From JBEOJY01 sp040275305 (GTDB taxonomy: Bacteria; Pseudomonadota; Alphaproteobacteria; UBA9219), in assembly GCA_040275305.1 (NCBI GenBank), contig JBEOJY010000007.1, positions 65,176 through 129,175 of the forward strand: a DNA stretch of 64,000 bases, read 5' to 3'. The translations under genes and the position numbers were made by a program. The notes under the pieces were generated by a model, which saw only the letters and a list, made by a program, of their open reading frames with translations, made no database searches and was not told where the DNA came from. Below, one piece after another: positions 1-8,908 of this stretch (position 1 is its first letter; each line of letters starts with the position of its first letter).

Positions 1-94
1 AAGACAGCCGCAACGCCACCAGCCGATTGTAAATGCCGATGCCGAACAAAACGACCGCGCCAAGTGCGATCAAAACGATCATAGATGTGCTCAT
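1..94 (-). CDS. lemA: LemA family protein (N-terminal fragment, runs off the window)
   Basis: Only the first 31 codons are present. The peptide is one hydrophobic segment followed by the sequence IYNRLVALR, which is the usual N-terminal anchor and first helix of LemA proteins (membrane-anchored four-helix proteins of unclear function, outer face of the inner membrane). A purine-rich GAGGGAG lies about six bases before the ATG at 94, which supports this start. It is the leading end of a gene that continues beyond base 1. The assignment rests on this short signature only. Confidence 0.7.
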   Translation of the reverse strand, partial: MSTSMIVLIALGAVVLFGIGIYNRLVALRLS

Positions 95-175
95 GTTAAG
101 CTCCCTCGAAATACGCCACCATTCAAGCACACTGCACAAACATGGCGCAAAAATGACGACCAATCTGCGATGGTC

Positions 176-1162
176 TTACCCGCCCCTGCCCGCCAACATG
201 TTGCGCACCCTGTCCGCCACAAGCCGCACATCGTCAAGCGGCGGATAACTCCATGTCTCAAGACTTCCCTCGAACGCGCGCGTATAGCCGTCGTCATGCA
301 AAGCCTGATGAAATCTGCGGAACTTGTCGGAACCGCCGGGCAACGGAATCACATAGACGGGCTTGCCCGTCGTGCACGCCTCGGACACCATATTAACGCT
401 GTCGCACGTCGCAAGAATCGTGTCCGCAAGCCCCAGCATGCCGAAGTAAGGATTAGCCCCCGTCCCGTCCCAGATATAGGCCGGAACGCCCTCCAGCCCC
501 GCCTTCAACGCCGCAAGATTATCCTCGCCGGTCCGCCGCGACGGCGTCACCATAAGGCTACCGCCCGATTGCTTGACGCAAGCAGCAAGTTGCCTTGCCA
601 CAACCGCGATCTCGCGCGGCGTCATTTGATAGACGGAATTAGCCCCCCCGATCAGCGCCGCGATACGCGGCGATGGCAATGCCGCCACCTGAGGCAGGAA
701 CTCTGCCGCAGCCGCCCGCAACCTCTCCGGATTTAAACGATGCAAAGCCCCGCGCGTCGTCAACACGTTGGAACCCGTCATGCCGTCATGGCGCGGCACC
801 ACCACAAGATCGAACCGCGACGTATCGATGACTGGATTCTGCAACTGAACCGTCAAAGTCCCATGCCCACCGCGAAGCCGCGAAGCTCTCCGCGCATAAA
901 GAGAAGCCGGAACGCTGGCCCGCCCGGTCGCGACCAGAAGATCCGGCCACGGCGGCGCGATGGCATCCCCGCTCGGATCAAAGGCCCATTGCAGCCCATG
1001 CCGCAAAAACGGGCTTAACTGCTTCCAAGGCGACCTTAATTTGACGCGCTTGACGACGGGCGTTAAACCTAGGGCCTCGGCAAGACCCAAACATTGATTT
1101 TCCATACCGGCCTTGCCGTCAGTGACGACCCAGCATAATGTTGTGTTGTTCGTTGCGATCAT
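176..1162 (-). CDS. ELM1/DUF1022-like protein
   Basis: A 328-residue protein of the family that also contains plant mitochondrial fission protein ELM1. It opens with the family-typical phrase CWVVTDGKAGMENQ, has an internal LIGGANSVYQMT segment, and the late DTILATCDSVNMVSEACTTGKPVYV segment resembles the nucleotide-sugar-binding half of GT-B glycosyltransferases. Bacterial members often sit near envelope genes, but their biochemical role is not established. The gene stands alone between the lemA fragment and a repeat-filled gap. The length is normal and no frame damage is visible. A glycosyltransferase-like role is inference. Confidence 0.8.
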   Translation of the reverse strand: MIATNNTTLCWVVTDGKAGMENQCLGLAEALGLTPVVKRVKLRSPWKQLSPFLRHGLQWAFDPSGDAIAPPWPDLLVATGRASVPASLYARRASRLRGGHGTLTVQLQNPVIDTSRFDLVVVPRHDGMTGSNVLTTRGALHRLNPERLRAAAAEFLPQVAALPSPRIAALIGGANSVYQMTPREIAVVARQLAACVKQSGGSLMVTPSRRTGEDNLAALKAGLEGVPAYIWDGTGANPYFGMLGLADTILATCDSVNMVSEACTTGKPVYVIPLPGGSDKFRRFHQALHDDGYTRAFEGSLETWSYPPLDDVRLVADRVRNMLAGRGG

Positions 1163-1257
1163 GTGATTAATTCCCGATTGCCGAACGCCATGAATACAAC
1201 TCCCAAAATGGGGTTACGCTTTTTCAACCTACGGAGACAAAACTTACAGCAAGAACC

Positions 1258-1373
1258 GTCATCGCGAGGAGCCGAAGGCGACGTGGCGATCCAGAGTCGC
1301 AAAAACCGCCCTTGACGACTCTGGATTGCCGCGTCGTTTCCCGCCTTGCGAGCGGAAAACTCCTCGCAATGAC
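1258..1373. repeat. Interspersed palindromic element A, copy 1
   Basis: An imperfect inverted-repeat element of about 115 bases. It begins GTCATCGCGAGGAGC and ends with the complementary CTCCTCGCAATGAC. Both halves contain CCAGAGTCG or its complement ACTCTGGATTG. Related copies occur at 4349, 9645, 22120, 46952, 49072, 60032, 62602 and 63927. It fills the gap between the ELM1-like gene and the Lrp-like regulator. Confidence 0.85.
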
Positions 1374-1444
1374 GACCATGCTGCAAAATTTATATACGTA
1401 ACCTCAATAGAGGGTTTGGCAGTTACCCATGAATAGAGGCTGAC

Positions 1445-1957
1445 ATGAAGCACGTCAAACTTGATCGAATAGACCTCCGCATCCTTCGCGAATTGCAAAA
1501 GGACGGACGTATGACAAACGTAGAGCTAGCCAAACGAGCCGGTATTTCGGCCCCGCCCTGCCTGCGCCGCATGCGGGCGCTGGAAGAAGCTGGCTATATC
1601 CGAGGCTATCACGCCGACGTCGCGGCGGATAAGCTGGGATACAGCATAACCGTCTTCACGCTCGTGTCGCTGACCAATCATGCCGAAAGCGACCTGCTGA
1701 ACTTTGCCAAGCTGGCCGAAACATGGCCGCAAGTGCGCGAATGCTACATGATGACGGGCGACGCCGACTTCATCATTCGTATCGTCGCCGAAGACTGGGA
1801 GGCCTTCCAGAAATTCCTGACCCACGACCTTGCCGGAGCGCCCAACGTCGCACGAGTCAAATCCGCCCCCGCCATGCAACGCACCAAATTCGAACCCGGC
1901 GTCCCCATCGACGAGAAGATGCCGCTCCCGGTCGAGAAGTCGCCCGCCACGGAGTAG
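1445..1957 (+). CDS. Lrp/AsnC family transcriptional regulator
   Basis: A 170-residue protein with the two-part Lrp/AsnC layout. An N-terminal winged helix-turn-helix (about residues 5-60, with LDRIDLRILRELQKDGR and NVELAKRAGIS) is followed by an alpha/beta RAM ligand-binding domain (about 65-145, with GDADFIIRIVAED). Such proteins form octamers that sense amino acids and control amino-acid metabolism. The start follows a GAGG-type ribosome site. About 25 charged, Pro-rich residues extend the C-terminus. It converges with nagA and has no obvious target next to it, so its ligand and regulon are unknown. Confidence 0.88.
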   Translation: MKHVKLDRIDLRILRELQKDGRMTNVELAKRAGISAPPCLRRMRALEEAGYIRGYHADVAADKLGYSITVFTLVSLTNHAESDLLNFAKLAETWPQVRECYMMTGDADFIIRIVAEDWEAFQKFLTHDLAGAPNVARVKSAPAMQRTKFEPGVPIDEKMPLPVEKSPATE

Positions 1958-1975
1958 GAAGCGTCCCTGGCCTCG

Positions 1976-3124
1976 CTACAGCACGCCGCCGACCTCCTTT
2001 CCCGACACCCACACGCGCGCAGGCGTGAACTCGCGATCAAGCGCGACGATATCGGCCTCGTATCCCGGAAGCAATTTTCCGAAGCGCCTGCCAAGGCCAA
2101 GAAACTCCGCCGGATAGGTCGAAGCCATCCGCGCAGCCTCTTCAATCTCGACGCCAATGGTCTGAATGCAATACCGCAGATCTTCCGCCAACGTGTTGCA
2201 CGACCCAGCAAGACACCCGCGCGAATCAAGGCAATGCCTGTCTTCGACATAAATCGTCTCGCCATGCATCAAAAAGGGAACCTTCACATCGCACCCCGCC
2301 GGAGCCATCGCGTCGCTGACAAGAAAAATCCTTCCCGGCGTCTTCGCGCGTAACGCAAGCCGGATCATCTCCGGGCTGACATGAATGCCGTCCGCGATCA
2401 GCCCGCACCAACTCTCGGCATCGTCAAGCGCAAGCCCTGCCATGCCGGGATCGCGGGCGATCATGGATCCCATTGCGTTAAATAAATGCGTGAATCCAGT
2501 CGCTCCAGCTTCCAGCATGGGGCGCACGCAGTCCGGCGTCGTTTCGCAATGTCCAAGACTGACGATGACGCCCATCGCGCAAAGTTTTTTGACCTGCTCA
2601 GGATCGGCGACTCCGGGAGCGAGCGTCACAAGCACGACCTCGTCGCCCTGTCGGCGATAAAAGGGAATATCCTCGTCTTTCATAAGACGAATATGATCCA
2701 CAGGATGAAACCGTCTAGCGATTTCCTGTATATGCGGCCCTTCGAAATGTATGCCGAGAATCGACTCGTCCTGCGCGCGGGCTTCGCGCATAGCGACCAA
2801 CGCCTTTTGCCGCACCTCTTGCGTGTCCGTAATGCAGGTCGGGAGCAACCGCGTCGTCCCGCATTTCCTGTGCGCCCGCGCGATGGCAAGACACGTCTCC
2901 GCCGTCGGGTCGCTGTTGAACTGCGCGCCGCCGCCGCCGTTAACCTGCGCGTCGATAAATCCCGGCACAAGAACCGTGTCGGCGCACGAAACGCGCTTGG
3001 CGTCGTTCGGGATATTCTTGTCGCTGACGATATCGACGATCTTGGCGCCTATGAGTAAAAGCGTCTGGCGCTCCACCAAAGCGCCTCCTGTAAAAATGAT
3101 GGCGTCATGAAGGGCAGTAATCAT
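1976..3124 (-). CDS. nagA: N-acetylglucosamine-6-phosphate deacetylase
   Basis: A 382-residue amidohydrolase that removes the acetyl group from GlcNAc-6-phosphate, feeding amino-sugar and cell-wall recycling in the cytoplasm. Diagnostic stretches are VPGFIDAQVNGGGG, the metal-ligand segment HFEGPH, SLGHCETTPD, THLFNAM and the catalytic-Asp segment VSDAMAPAG. Its start overlaps the stop of mltG by four bases (ATGA), so the two are translationally coupled. Pairing a peptidoglycan-cleaving enzyme with a GlcNAc recycling enzyme makes functional sense. No nagB or nagE is visible nearby. Confidence 0.93.
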   Translation of the reverse strand: MITALHDAIIFTGGALVERQTLLLIGAKIVDIVSDKNIPNDAKRVSCADTVLVPGFIDAQVNGGGGAQFNSDPTAETCLAIARAHRKCGTTRLLPTCITDTQEVRQKALVAMREARAQDESILGIHFEGPHIQEIARRFHPVDHIRLMKDEDIPFYRRQGDEVVLVTLAPGVADPEQVKKLCAMGVIVSLGHCETTPDCVRPMLEAGATGFTHLFNAMGSMIARDPGMAGLALDDAESWCGLIADGIHVSPEMIRLALRAKTPGRIFLVSDAMAPAGCDVKVPFLMHGETIYVEDRHCLDSRGCLAGSCNTLAEDLRYCIQTIGVEIEEAARMASTYPAEFLGLGRRFGKLLPGYEADIVALDREFTPARVWVSGKEVGGVL

Positions 3125-4185
3125 TGTTTTGATGTTCCAATAGGATACAACGGATTCCGCTTTGGCCGAAATTGGGCTGCCACATTGCGGTTATGCTCTG
3201 ACAAATTGTAGGAAAACACATGCCCTCCCGTGCCGTCCGCGACGAAATAATAAAAGTTATTCCGCTCAGGGTGCAAAGCCGCCTCCAACGAAGCGCGACC
3301 GGGATTGCAAATGGGACGAGGCGGCAACCCATCGCTAACATAGGTGTTATACGGCGAAGGGAATGACATATCCTCGTGCGAAAGAGAAAGATCAATCGCC
3401 CCGCCCTTCGCCTGCCAAATGGCGTAGATCACGGTGGGATCGGACTGCAACCGCATACGCGCCCGCAAGCGGTTATAGAAAACCCCAGCAATGCGTGGCC
3501 TTTCCGAACCTTTCCCTGTCTCTTTTTCAATGATCGACGCCATGACCACCGCTTCTTCTGGCGAATTCAAAGGCAATCCCGCATCGCGCTTAGGCCATAA
3601 CTCCGCGACCATTGCCTTCATGTCTTCGCGCATGCGGGCCACCACATCGGCCCGCGCGTCGCCATAGGTGTAACGATAAGTCTCCGGCATCAGGCTTCCT
3701 TCCGCCAAACTTGCGGCGTCTATCGTTCCCGTCATGGCCGGAGCGTTTTGAATCAAGGAAGCGATATTCGCGGAAGTCAGTCCTTCGGGAATCGTCAAAC
3801 GCCGCATGATAGAGCGTCCTTCATGCATCATCAGTACGATGTTCGCCGCGCTCATGCCGGGATCGATCTGGTACTCCCCTGCCTTAAGGGAACCATATGC
3901 GATCATCCGCGCCGCAAGGCGAAAGAGCAACGGATGATGCACTGCGCTTTGATCGGCAAGCGATTTGGCGATGCTAGCGGCATGAGCGCCTCGCGAAACG
4001 ATAACGGTCTTCGCCTCTTTCAACGGCCCCGGCGCAACCACAACGCCGATAACCGCGATCGGAATCAGAAGAATCGCCAACACCACAAAAACCAGCGCAG
4101 TCACCAACCATCTCCTGCGCGCGCGAACGGCGGCTGAAAACTGTTTCTGCTGCATGTCAGCGTATCGAGAAAGCTCGTCGTTCAA
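3121..4185 (-). CDS. mltG: Endolytic peptidoglycan transglycosylase MltG
   Basis: A 354-residue YceG-like protein. It has a short cytoplasmic N-terminus, one transmembrane helix (about residues 28-50), a LysM-like region, and the catalytic domain with ASIIEKETG, where Glu220 is the expected catalytic acid, and RLQSDPTVIYA. It cleaves nascent glycan strands at the inner membrane and sets strand length. The best start is TTG at 4185 with GAGGA about eight bases upstream; an in-frame ATG ten codons later is the alternative. In many Gram-negatives mltG follows fabF or pabC; here it precedes nagA instead. Confidence 0.92.
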   Translation of the reverse strand: MNDELSRYADMQQKQFSAAVRARRRWLVTALVFVVLAILLIPIAVIGVVVAPGPLKEAKTVIVSRGAHAASIAKSLADQSAVHHPLLFRLAARMIAYGSLKAGEYQIDPGMSAANIVLMMHEGRSIMRRLTIPEGLTSANIASLIQNAPAMTGTIDAASLAEGSLMPETYRYTYGDARADVVARMREDMKAMVAELWPKRDAGLPLNSPEEAVVMASIIEKETGKGSERPRIAGVFYNRLRARMRLQSDPTVIYAIWQAKGGAIDLSLSHEDMSFPSPYNTYVSDGLPPRPICNPGRASLEAALHPERNNFYYFVADGTGGHVFSYNLSEHNRNVAAQFRPKRNPLYPIGTSKQ

Positions 4186-4348
4186 GGATGGGTCCTCACG
4201 CCGCGTTCAAGGCAGGGCATCCCGATTTGTGAACCACGTTTTCCAAAGCTTTGCAACTCCCCTTAAAGGAAAGCAGGAAAAGCCTGAAAAAAAACGTAAC
4301 GCCCAGCTCTCCTTTGGGCTTTCAAAGACAACCGTTGCGGAAAGGACC

Positions 4349-4386
4349 GTCATCGCTACGTCGCCTTCGGCTCCTCGCGAAGACGC
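4349..4386. repeat. Palindromic element A, short copy 2
   Basis: The region 4186-4481 holds no gene. At 4324-4386 it carries the outer arm AAGACAACCGTTGCGGAAAGG followed at once by GTCATCG and the closing arm CTCCTCGCGAAGAC. This looks like an element A copy with its centre deleted. Upstream bases 4186-4320 are the leader of mltG, with nothing else recognisable. Confidence 0.65.
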
Positions 4387-4481
4387 TTACGGCTATGCTT
4401 TTCTAACTCCGTCCTCAACCATACTACGGCTTGATTTCTTCCGCCTGTCCTTAAAAGTTATGAAAAAACTTCAAAAATCTT

Positions 4482-6176
4482 TCAACGCAGCAGCGGCAAT
4501 TGCACAACAAATCTAGCGCCAAGAACATCGCCATCGACGCCCTTAATGTTCTCCGCGCGAATCGTGCCGCGATGCGCCTCGACGATTTGGCGAGAAATGC
4601 TGAGGCCAAGACCGGAATGCGTCCCGAACTTCTCTGTCTTAGGCCTCTCCGAATAGAAACGCTCAAATATGTCTTCAAGCTTGTTTTCCGGAATGCCGGG
4701 CCCCATATCCTCGACACAAATGAAAACCGTTTTACCGTCGCGCCGCGCCGACACTGTCACGCTCGCGCCAGAAGGCGAGAAAGACAAGGCGTTATCGATA
4801 AGATTCCGCAAAACCTGCACAAGACGCGCCTCGATCCCCATCACGAACAATGGCTCCTTCAGGGAAACCAGCGCCACTTGGGAAGCCGCAACGTCCCCCG
4901 GCCTGCGATACGTATCCGTCAGTGTCGTGAGCATGCGCCCAAGATCGATTTGCGCGACCTCGTCCCGTCCGAGTTCCGCGTCAAGCCTCGAAGCATTCGA
5001 AATATCGCTGATAAGCCTGTCCAACCGATCAACATCGTCGCGAATGACAAACATCAGTTTTTGCCGGGCAACGGGATCGGACACGCGCTCGACCGTTTCG
5101 ACCGCGCTACGCAACGAGGTCAGAGGATTCTTGATCTCATGCGCGACATCGGCCGCAAAATTCTCGATCGCGCCAATTCTCCGCGCCAAAGCGTCCGTTA
5201 ATTCTCGCAAAGCGCCCGATAAGTCGCCGATCTCGTCCTGCCGCGCCGTCATGTCTGGAATCGCTTCGCCACTCAAAAGGCTCGCGGTTCCCGCCATCCC
5301 CTTGATTTTCATCTGCCCGTGGCGCAACCCCTCCGCAGCCATGGCCAGCTGCCGAATCGGCCTTGCGATGGCGCGCGCGAGATACAAAGACAGCAAGACT
5401 GTAATCAACAAAGTAATCAGGAATATCTTGAGGATATCGTAACGCACCGACGTTATCGCCTTATCTATGTTGGCATCGGCGCGCGACATCATCACCACCC
5501 CAAGCACAGCGCGCGAATGCTGCACAGGAACCGCCGCCGCAAGCGTAAGGCCCCCTTGCCGCGCGCGCCAAACTTGCGTCCCCATATCGCCCTTCATCGC
5601 GCGTTTGACGATCTCATAAGAAGTGCTGTTCTGCGAACCGTCTTCGGGGTAGAGCGGATACTCGCGGCGCTCATGAATGAAGTCGATCATGTTGAAAAAC
5701 GCCCCAAGCAACCGCGCCCCCCAGCTTTCTTGCTCGCTCGCCGCCTCAACATTCCTGTCGGCTTGCGCCTTGGCGGAACTGGACAGCAAAACGCGACTGT
5801 CTGCCAGCAAGGTATCGTCCTCGTCATACAAGCGCGTTCGCGTCTCAGTAGTTTCAGCCAGACGCTTGACCATCAATCGACCAAGCAAAGGCGACATAAT
5901 GTTGCGATCGCTCTCGTCAACCACGACCGCGCCTTCGGCGATAGCGCTCGCGATGATACGCGCCTGTAGCGTAAGCGAATCAAGCTCGTTGGCGACGATG
6001 CGTTCCTGATAACGCCCAAGGTAAAGCAAGCTGCCGACGAGAATCGCAAGCGCCATCATATTGACGGCCAGGATCCTCATCACGATCGGCGAAAGCCGCG
6101 TCCTGCGTCCCTCGCGGCTGCGCGAGCGTCTCAGCCACCAAGTATTAAGGCGCGCCTCGTCGAATTTGCCGCGCAC
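4482..6176 (-). CDS. chvG: Sensor histidine kinase, ChvG/ExoS-like
   Basis: A 564-residue membrane kinase. It has an Arg-rich cytoplasmic N-terminus, TM1 (about residues 33-53), a periplasmic stimulus-sensing domain, a second transmembrane segment near residue 245, HAMP, a HisKA domain with VAHEIKNPLTSLRS (phospho-acceptor His346) and an HATPase domain with NLIDNALSFS and GLGLSISRQIVEAH. The N-terminal sensing domain with ARIIASAIAEGAV is typical of ChvG/ExoS/BvrS, which respond to acidity and envelope conditions in alphaproteobacteria. It lies three bases downstream of chvI. The hprK/manX genes that often follow in rhizobia are absent here. Confidence 0.9.
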   Translation of the reverse strand: MRGKFDEARLNTWWLRRSRSREGRRTRLSPIVMRILAVNMMALAILVGSLLYLGRYQERIVANELDSLTLQARIIASAIAEGAVVVDESDRNIMSPLLGRLMVKRLAETTETRTRLYDEDDTLLADSRVLLSSSAKAQADRNVEAASEQESWGARLLGAFFNMIDFIHERREYPLYPEDGSQNSTSYEIVKRAMKGDMGTQVWRARQGGLTLAAAVPVQHSRAVLGVVMMSRADANIDKAITSVRYDILKIFLITLLITVLLSLYLARAIARPIRQLAMAAEGLRHGQMKIKGMAGTASLLSGEAIPDMTARQDEIGDLSGALRELTDALARRIGAIENFAADVAHEIKNPLTSLRSAVETVERVSDPVARQKLMFVIRDDVDRLDRLISDISNASRLDAELGRDEVAQIDLGRMLTTLTDTYRRPGDVAASQVALVSLKEPLFVMGIEARLVQVLRNLIDNALSFSPSGASVTVSARRDGKTVFICVEDMGPGIPENKLEDIFERFYSERPKTEKFGTHSGLGLSISRQIVEAHRGTIRAENIKGVDGDVLGARFVVQLPLLR

Positions 6177-6179
6177 CTG

Positions 6180-6887
6180 TCAGCTCTCCCGATAACGATA
6201 GCCCACGCCATACAGCGTCTCTATTTGCGCGAATTCAGAATCGGCATCTTTGAATTTTTTACGCAACCGTTTGATATGGCTATCAATCGTTCTGTCGTCG
6301 ACATACACCGACTCGCCATAAGCCGCGTCCATCAACTGGTCGCGATTCTTGACGTGCCCCGGTCTCTGCGCCAACGCCTTGACAAGCAGAAACTCGGTCA
6401 CCGTCAAATCAATCGAAGCGCCTTTCCACAAACAGACATGACGCGCCGAGTCCAAAACAAGTTCGCCGCGCGTCATCACGCTGCTCGGATCATTGCCTGC
6501 GGGGGTCAGACGCGCCTGCTCGCGACGCAGTAGCGAGCGGATGCGCTCCAGCAACAACCTTTGCGAAAACGGCTTCTTGATGTAATCGTCGGCCCCCATT
6601 CGAAGGCCCATGATCTCGTCGATTTCCTCATCCTTGGAGGTCAGGAAAATGACCGGCATCTTAAGCGTCGCCGTTCCCAGACGCAGCTTCTGCAGAAGCT
6701 CCATCCCGTTCAGTCGAGGCATCTTGATATCGAGAACCGCAAGATCCACAGGCCTTTGCGTCAAAGAACGCAAAGCCTCCTCGCTATCCGAAAAAGTGCG
6801 CACTTCGAAACCCTCCGCTTCCAATGCCATCTGCACGGAAGTCAGAATGTTACGATCGTCGTCGACCAAAGCTATGCTCTGAGCCAC
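6180..6887 (-). CDS. chvI: Response regulator, ChvI-like (OmpR family)
   Basis: A 235-residue response regulator. The receiver domain has the acidic pair DD near residues 9-10, phospho-acceptor Asp53 in LAVLDIKMPRLNG and the conserved Lys in FLTSKDEE. A winged-helix DNA-binding domain follows (about 135-233, with DRTIDSHIKRLRKKF and YGVGYRYRE). It is first in a two-gene operon with chvG, three bases apart. In relatives ChvI controls envelope, motility and exopolysaccharide genes; here it is divergent from the flagellar gene fliL across a 304-base gap. Confidence 0.92.
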   Translation of the reverse strand: MAQSIALVDDDRNILTSVQMALEAEGFEVRTFSDSEEALRSLTQRPVDLAVLDIKMPRLNGMELLQKLRLGTATLKMPVIFLTSKDEEIDEIMGLRMGADDYIKKPFSQRLLLERIRSLLRREQARLTPAGNDPSSVMTRGELVLDSARHVCLWKGASIDLTVTEFLLVKALAQRPGHVKNRDQLMDAAYGESVYVDDRTIDSHIKRLRKKFKDADSEFAQIETLYGVGYRYRES

Positions 6888-7191
6888 TTAAAGTCTCCCT
6901 CGTATGAGTTGCCGCCACACCCTGACGGGATTATGGCATGTCATAAACATGTTGTCCCGACAGTCAAACTATGGGATTGGATTATGCGCCCGCCAAGGCG
7001 CGAATGTGGCATGATTCTGGCGTCGGAACCATGCCGACGGCCAACCTTGATGAAATGCGGGGTTATGCGCGTGACAAAACTGGTAAAAATCGGTAAAATG
7101 CCCGTCTCGTCTAAACGTTCCTCCAATTTCCCTACCCCAAAACAAACCCCAGCGTGTGCATCCAGCATCAAGATAATCGGGAGCGAAGACA
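6888..7191. promoter_or_regulatory. Divergent intergenic region between chvI and fliL
   Basis: This 304-base gap must contain the promoters for chvI (leftward) and fliL (rightward). I see no palindromic element and no ORF with coding character. The fliL start at 7192 is preceded by GGGAG. No clear sigma-70 or sigma-54 (GG-N10-GC) promoter stands out by eye. Placement between the ChvI regulator and a flagellar gene makes cross-regulation possible, but that is inference only. Confidence 0.35.
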
Positions 7192-7782
7192 ATGGCTGAC
7201 AGCAAAGATAAAGATAAAGCCAAAGGCAAGGATGAAGCCGAATCTGGCAAAGTCGGCGAAAGTGCGGAAGGACAGGAAGGAGGAGCCCCTGCCGAAGGCG
7301 GTGACGAGCTTGAAGGCAAGAAAAAGAAGCTGGGCAAGAAAAAACTTATCATCATAGGCGCGGCCGGATTGCTCGTGCTGCTGCTGGGTGGAGGAGCGGC
7401 TGCATTTTTCCTTACGCAGGGAAAAGAGGAGGAAGGGCACAAACAGGAAGAACACGCGGCGGCGGAGAAAACCGAGAAACCCGTCTACTATCAGTTGGGC
7501 GACTTGCTCGTGAATCTCAGCGGCGAAGGCAAACATCCAAACTACCTGAAAATCAAGGTCAGTCTGGAACTCGCGGACGAAAAGGATGTGCCGACCATCG
7601 AAGCCATCAAACCGCGCATCATAGACAATTTTCAGGTCTATCTTCGCGAACTCCGCATCGATGATCTTCGCGGCTCCGCCGGGATCTACCGCCTGCGCGA
7701 AGAGTTGCTGATGCGCGTGACCGAAGCGGCCCAACCGATCAGAATCAAGGACGTCCTGTTTCAGGAAATGCTGGTGCAATAA
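7192..7782 (+). CDS. fliL: Flagellar basal body-associated protein FliL
   Basis: A 196-residue FliL. The first 45 residues are a highly charged Lys/Glu/Gly tail, longer than usual. One transmembrane helix follows (about residues 50-72), then the periplasmic FliL domain with YYQLGDLLVNLSGEG and YLKIKVSLELADE, ending in the typical DVLFQEMLVQ. FliL rings surround the stator units and help torque generation. It starts the block fliL-fliM-DUF6468-motE. A GGGAG ribosome site precedes the ATG. Confidence 0.93.
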   Translation: MADSKDKDKAKGKDEAESGKVGESAEGQEGGAPAEGGDELEGKKKKLGKKKLIIIGAAGLLVLLLGGGAAAFFLTQGKEEEGHKQEEHAAAEKTEKPVYYQLGDLLVNLSGEGKHPNYLKIKVSLELADEKDVPTIEAIKPRIIDNFQVYLRELRIDDLRGSAGIYRLREELLMRVTEAAQPIRIKDVLFQEMLVQ

Positions 7783-7830
7783 TGACGCAAGGCTTCCGCG
7801 CAAGTCAAACTTCTGCTGTCGGAGACTGCC

Positions 7831-8904
7831 ATGGCTAACGAAGAGGGCATGTCCGAAGAAGAGAAAATGGCTGCGGAATGGGCGGCGGCGGCCGATGGCG
7901 GTAACGCGAACGCCGAAGCCGCGCCGGAAGGCACCTCTGCGCGCGTTCTGTCGCAAAACGAGATCGACAGCCTGCTCGGCTTTGGCGCATCGGATGGCGG
8001 TGGACAAGACAACTCCGGCATCATGGCGCTCATCAACAGCGCTCTAGTCAACTACGAACGCCTTCCGATGCTGGAAGTCGTGTTCGACCGCCTCGTCAGA
8101 ATGATGTCAACTTCGCTGCGTAACTTCACCTCCGACAACGTCGAAGTCAGTCTCGATCAAATCACGTCGGTCCGCTTCGGCGACTATCTGAACTCCATAC
8201 CGCTTCCCGCCATGCTGACGGTATTCAAGGCGGAGGAATGGGACAACTCCGGCCTTATGACAGTCGACAGCGCGATGATCTACTCGATCGTTGACGTGCT
8301 GCTGGGAGGACGACGCGGCACGGCGGCCATGCGAATCGAAGGCCGCCCCTACACGACCATTGAACGCAATCTTGTAGAAAGGCTCGTGCGCGTCGTGCTC
8401 GCCGACATGTCCGGAGCCTTCGACCCCCTATCGCCCGTCACCTTTCGCTTCGACCGTCTCGAAACCAACCCCCGTTTTGCGACCATCGCGCGTCCCGCCA
8501 ACGCGGCGGTTCTCGCCAAGCTGCGCGTCGACATGGAAGACCGGGGCGGACGCATCGAAATTTTGATCCCCTACGCCACGCTGGAACCGATCCGCGAACT
8601 ACTGCTCCAAATGTTTATGGGCGAAAAATTCGGGCGCGATACGATATGGGAAACCCACTTGGGCAACGAGCTGCTGATGACCGACATGAAAATGCAGGCC
8701 GTGCTTGACGAAGTGACTGTTCCGCTGAACGAAGTAATGAACTGGAAGCCGGGTTCGCGCATCATGCTCAATGTAAAAATGGACGATCTTGTGTCGCTGC
8801 GGGCAGGCGATGTAACTCTGCTGCAAGGACGCATGGGATCGCTCAACCATCATATCGCGATAAAAGTCGAAGATATGACGCTTCACAACCCAAAGGAAGA
8901 ATAG
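7831..8904 (+). CDS. fliM: Flagellar motor switch protein FliM
   Basis: A 357-residue FliM. After an acidic, Ala-rich N-terminus comes the CheC-like middle domain. The segment VLSQNEIDSLLGFG (about residues 46-59) matches the N-terminal CheY-binding motif. The LLGGRRG and FMGEKFGRD segments are typical of the core, and the C-terminal SpoA/FliN-like domain ends the protein. FliM forms the C-ring and reverses rotation when phospho-CheY binds. It has a GGAG ribosome site and lies 48 bases after fliL. The N-terminal acidic extension before the CheY motif is longer than in enterics. Confidence 0.95.
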   Translation: MANEEGMSEEEKMAAEWAAAADGGNANAEAAPEGTSARVLSQNEIDSLLGFGASDGGGQDNSGIMALINSALVNYERLPMLEVVFDRLVRMMSTSLRNFTSDNVEVSLDQITSVRFGDYLNSIPLPAMLTVFKAEEWDNSGLMTVDSAMIYSIVDVLLGGRRGTAAMRIEGRPYTTIERNLVERLVRVVLADMSGAFDPLSPVTFRFDRLETNPRFATIARPANAAVLAKLRVDMEDRGGRIEILIPYATLEPIRELLLQMFMGEKFGRDTIWETHLGNELLMTDMKMQAVLDEVTVPLNEVMNWKPGSRIMLNVKMDDLVSLRAGDVTLLQGRMGSLNHHIAIKVEDMTLHNPKEE

Positions 8905-8908
8905 CGCC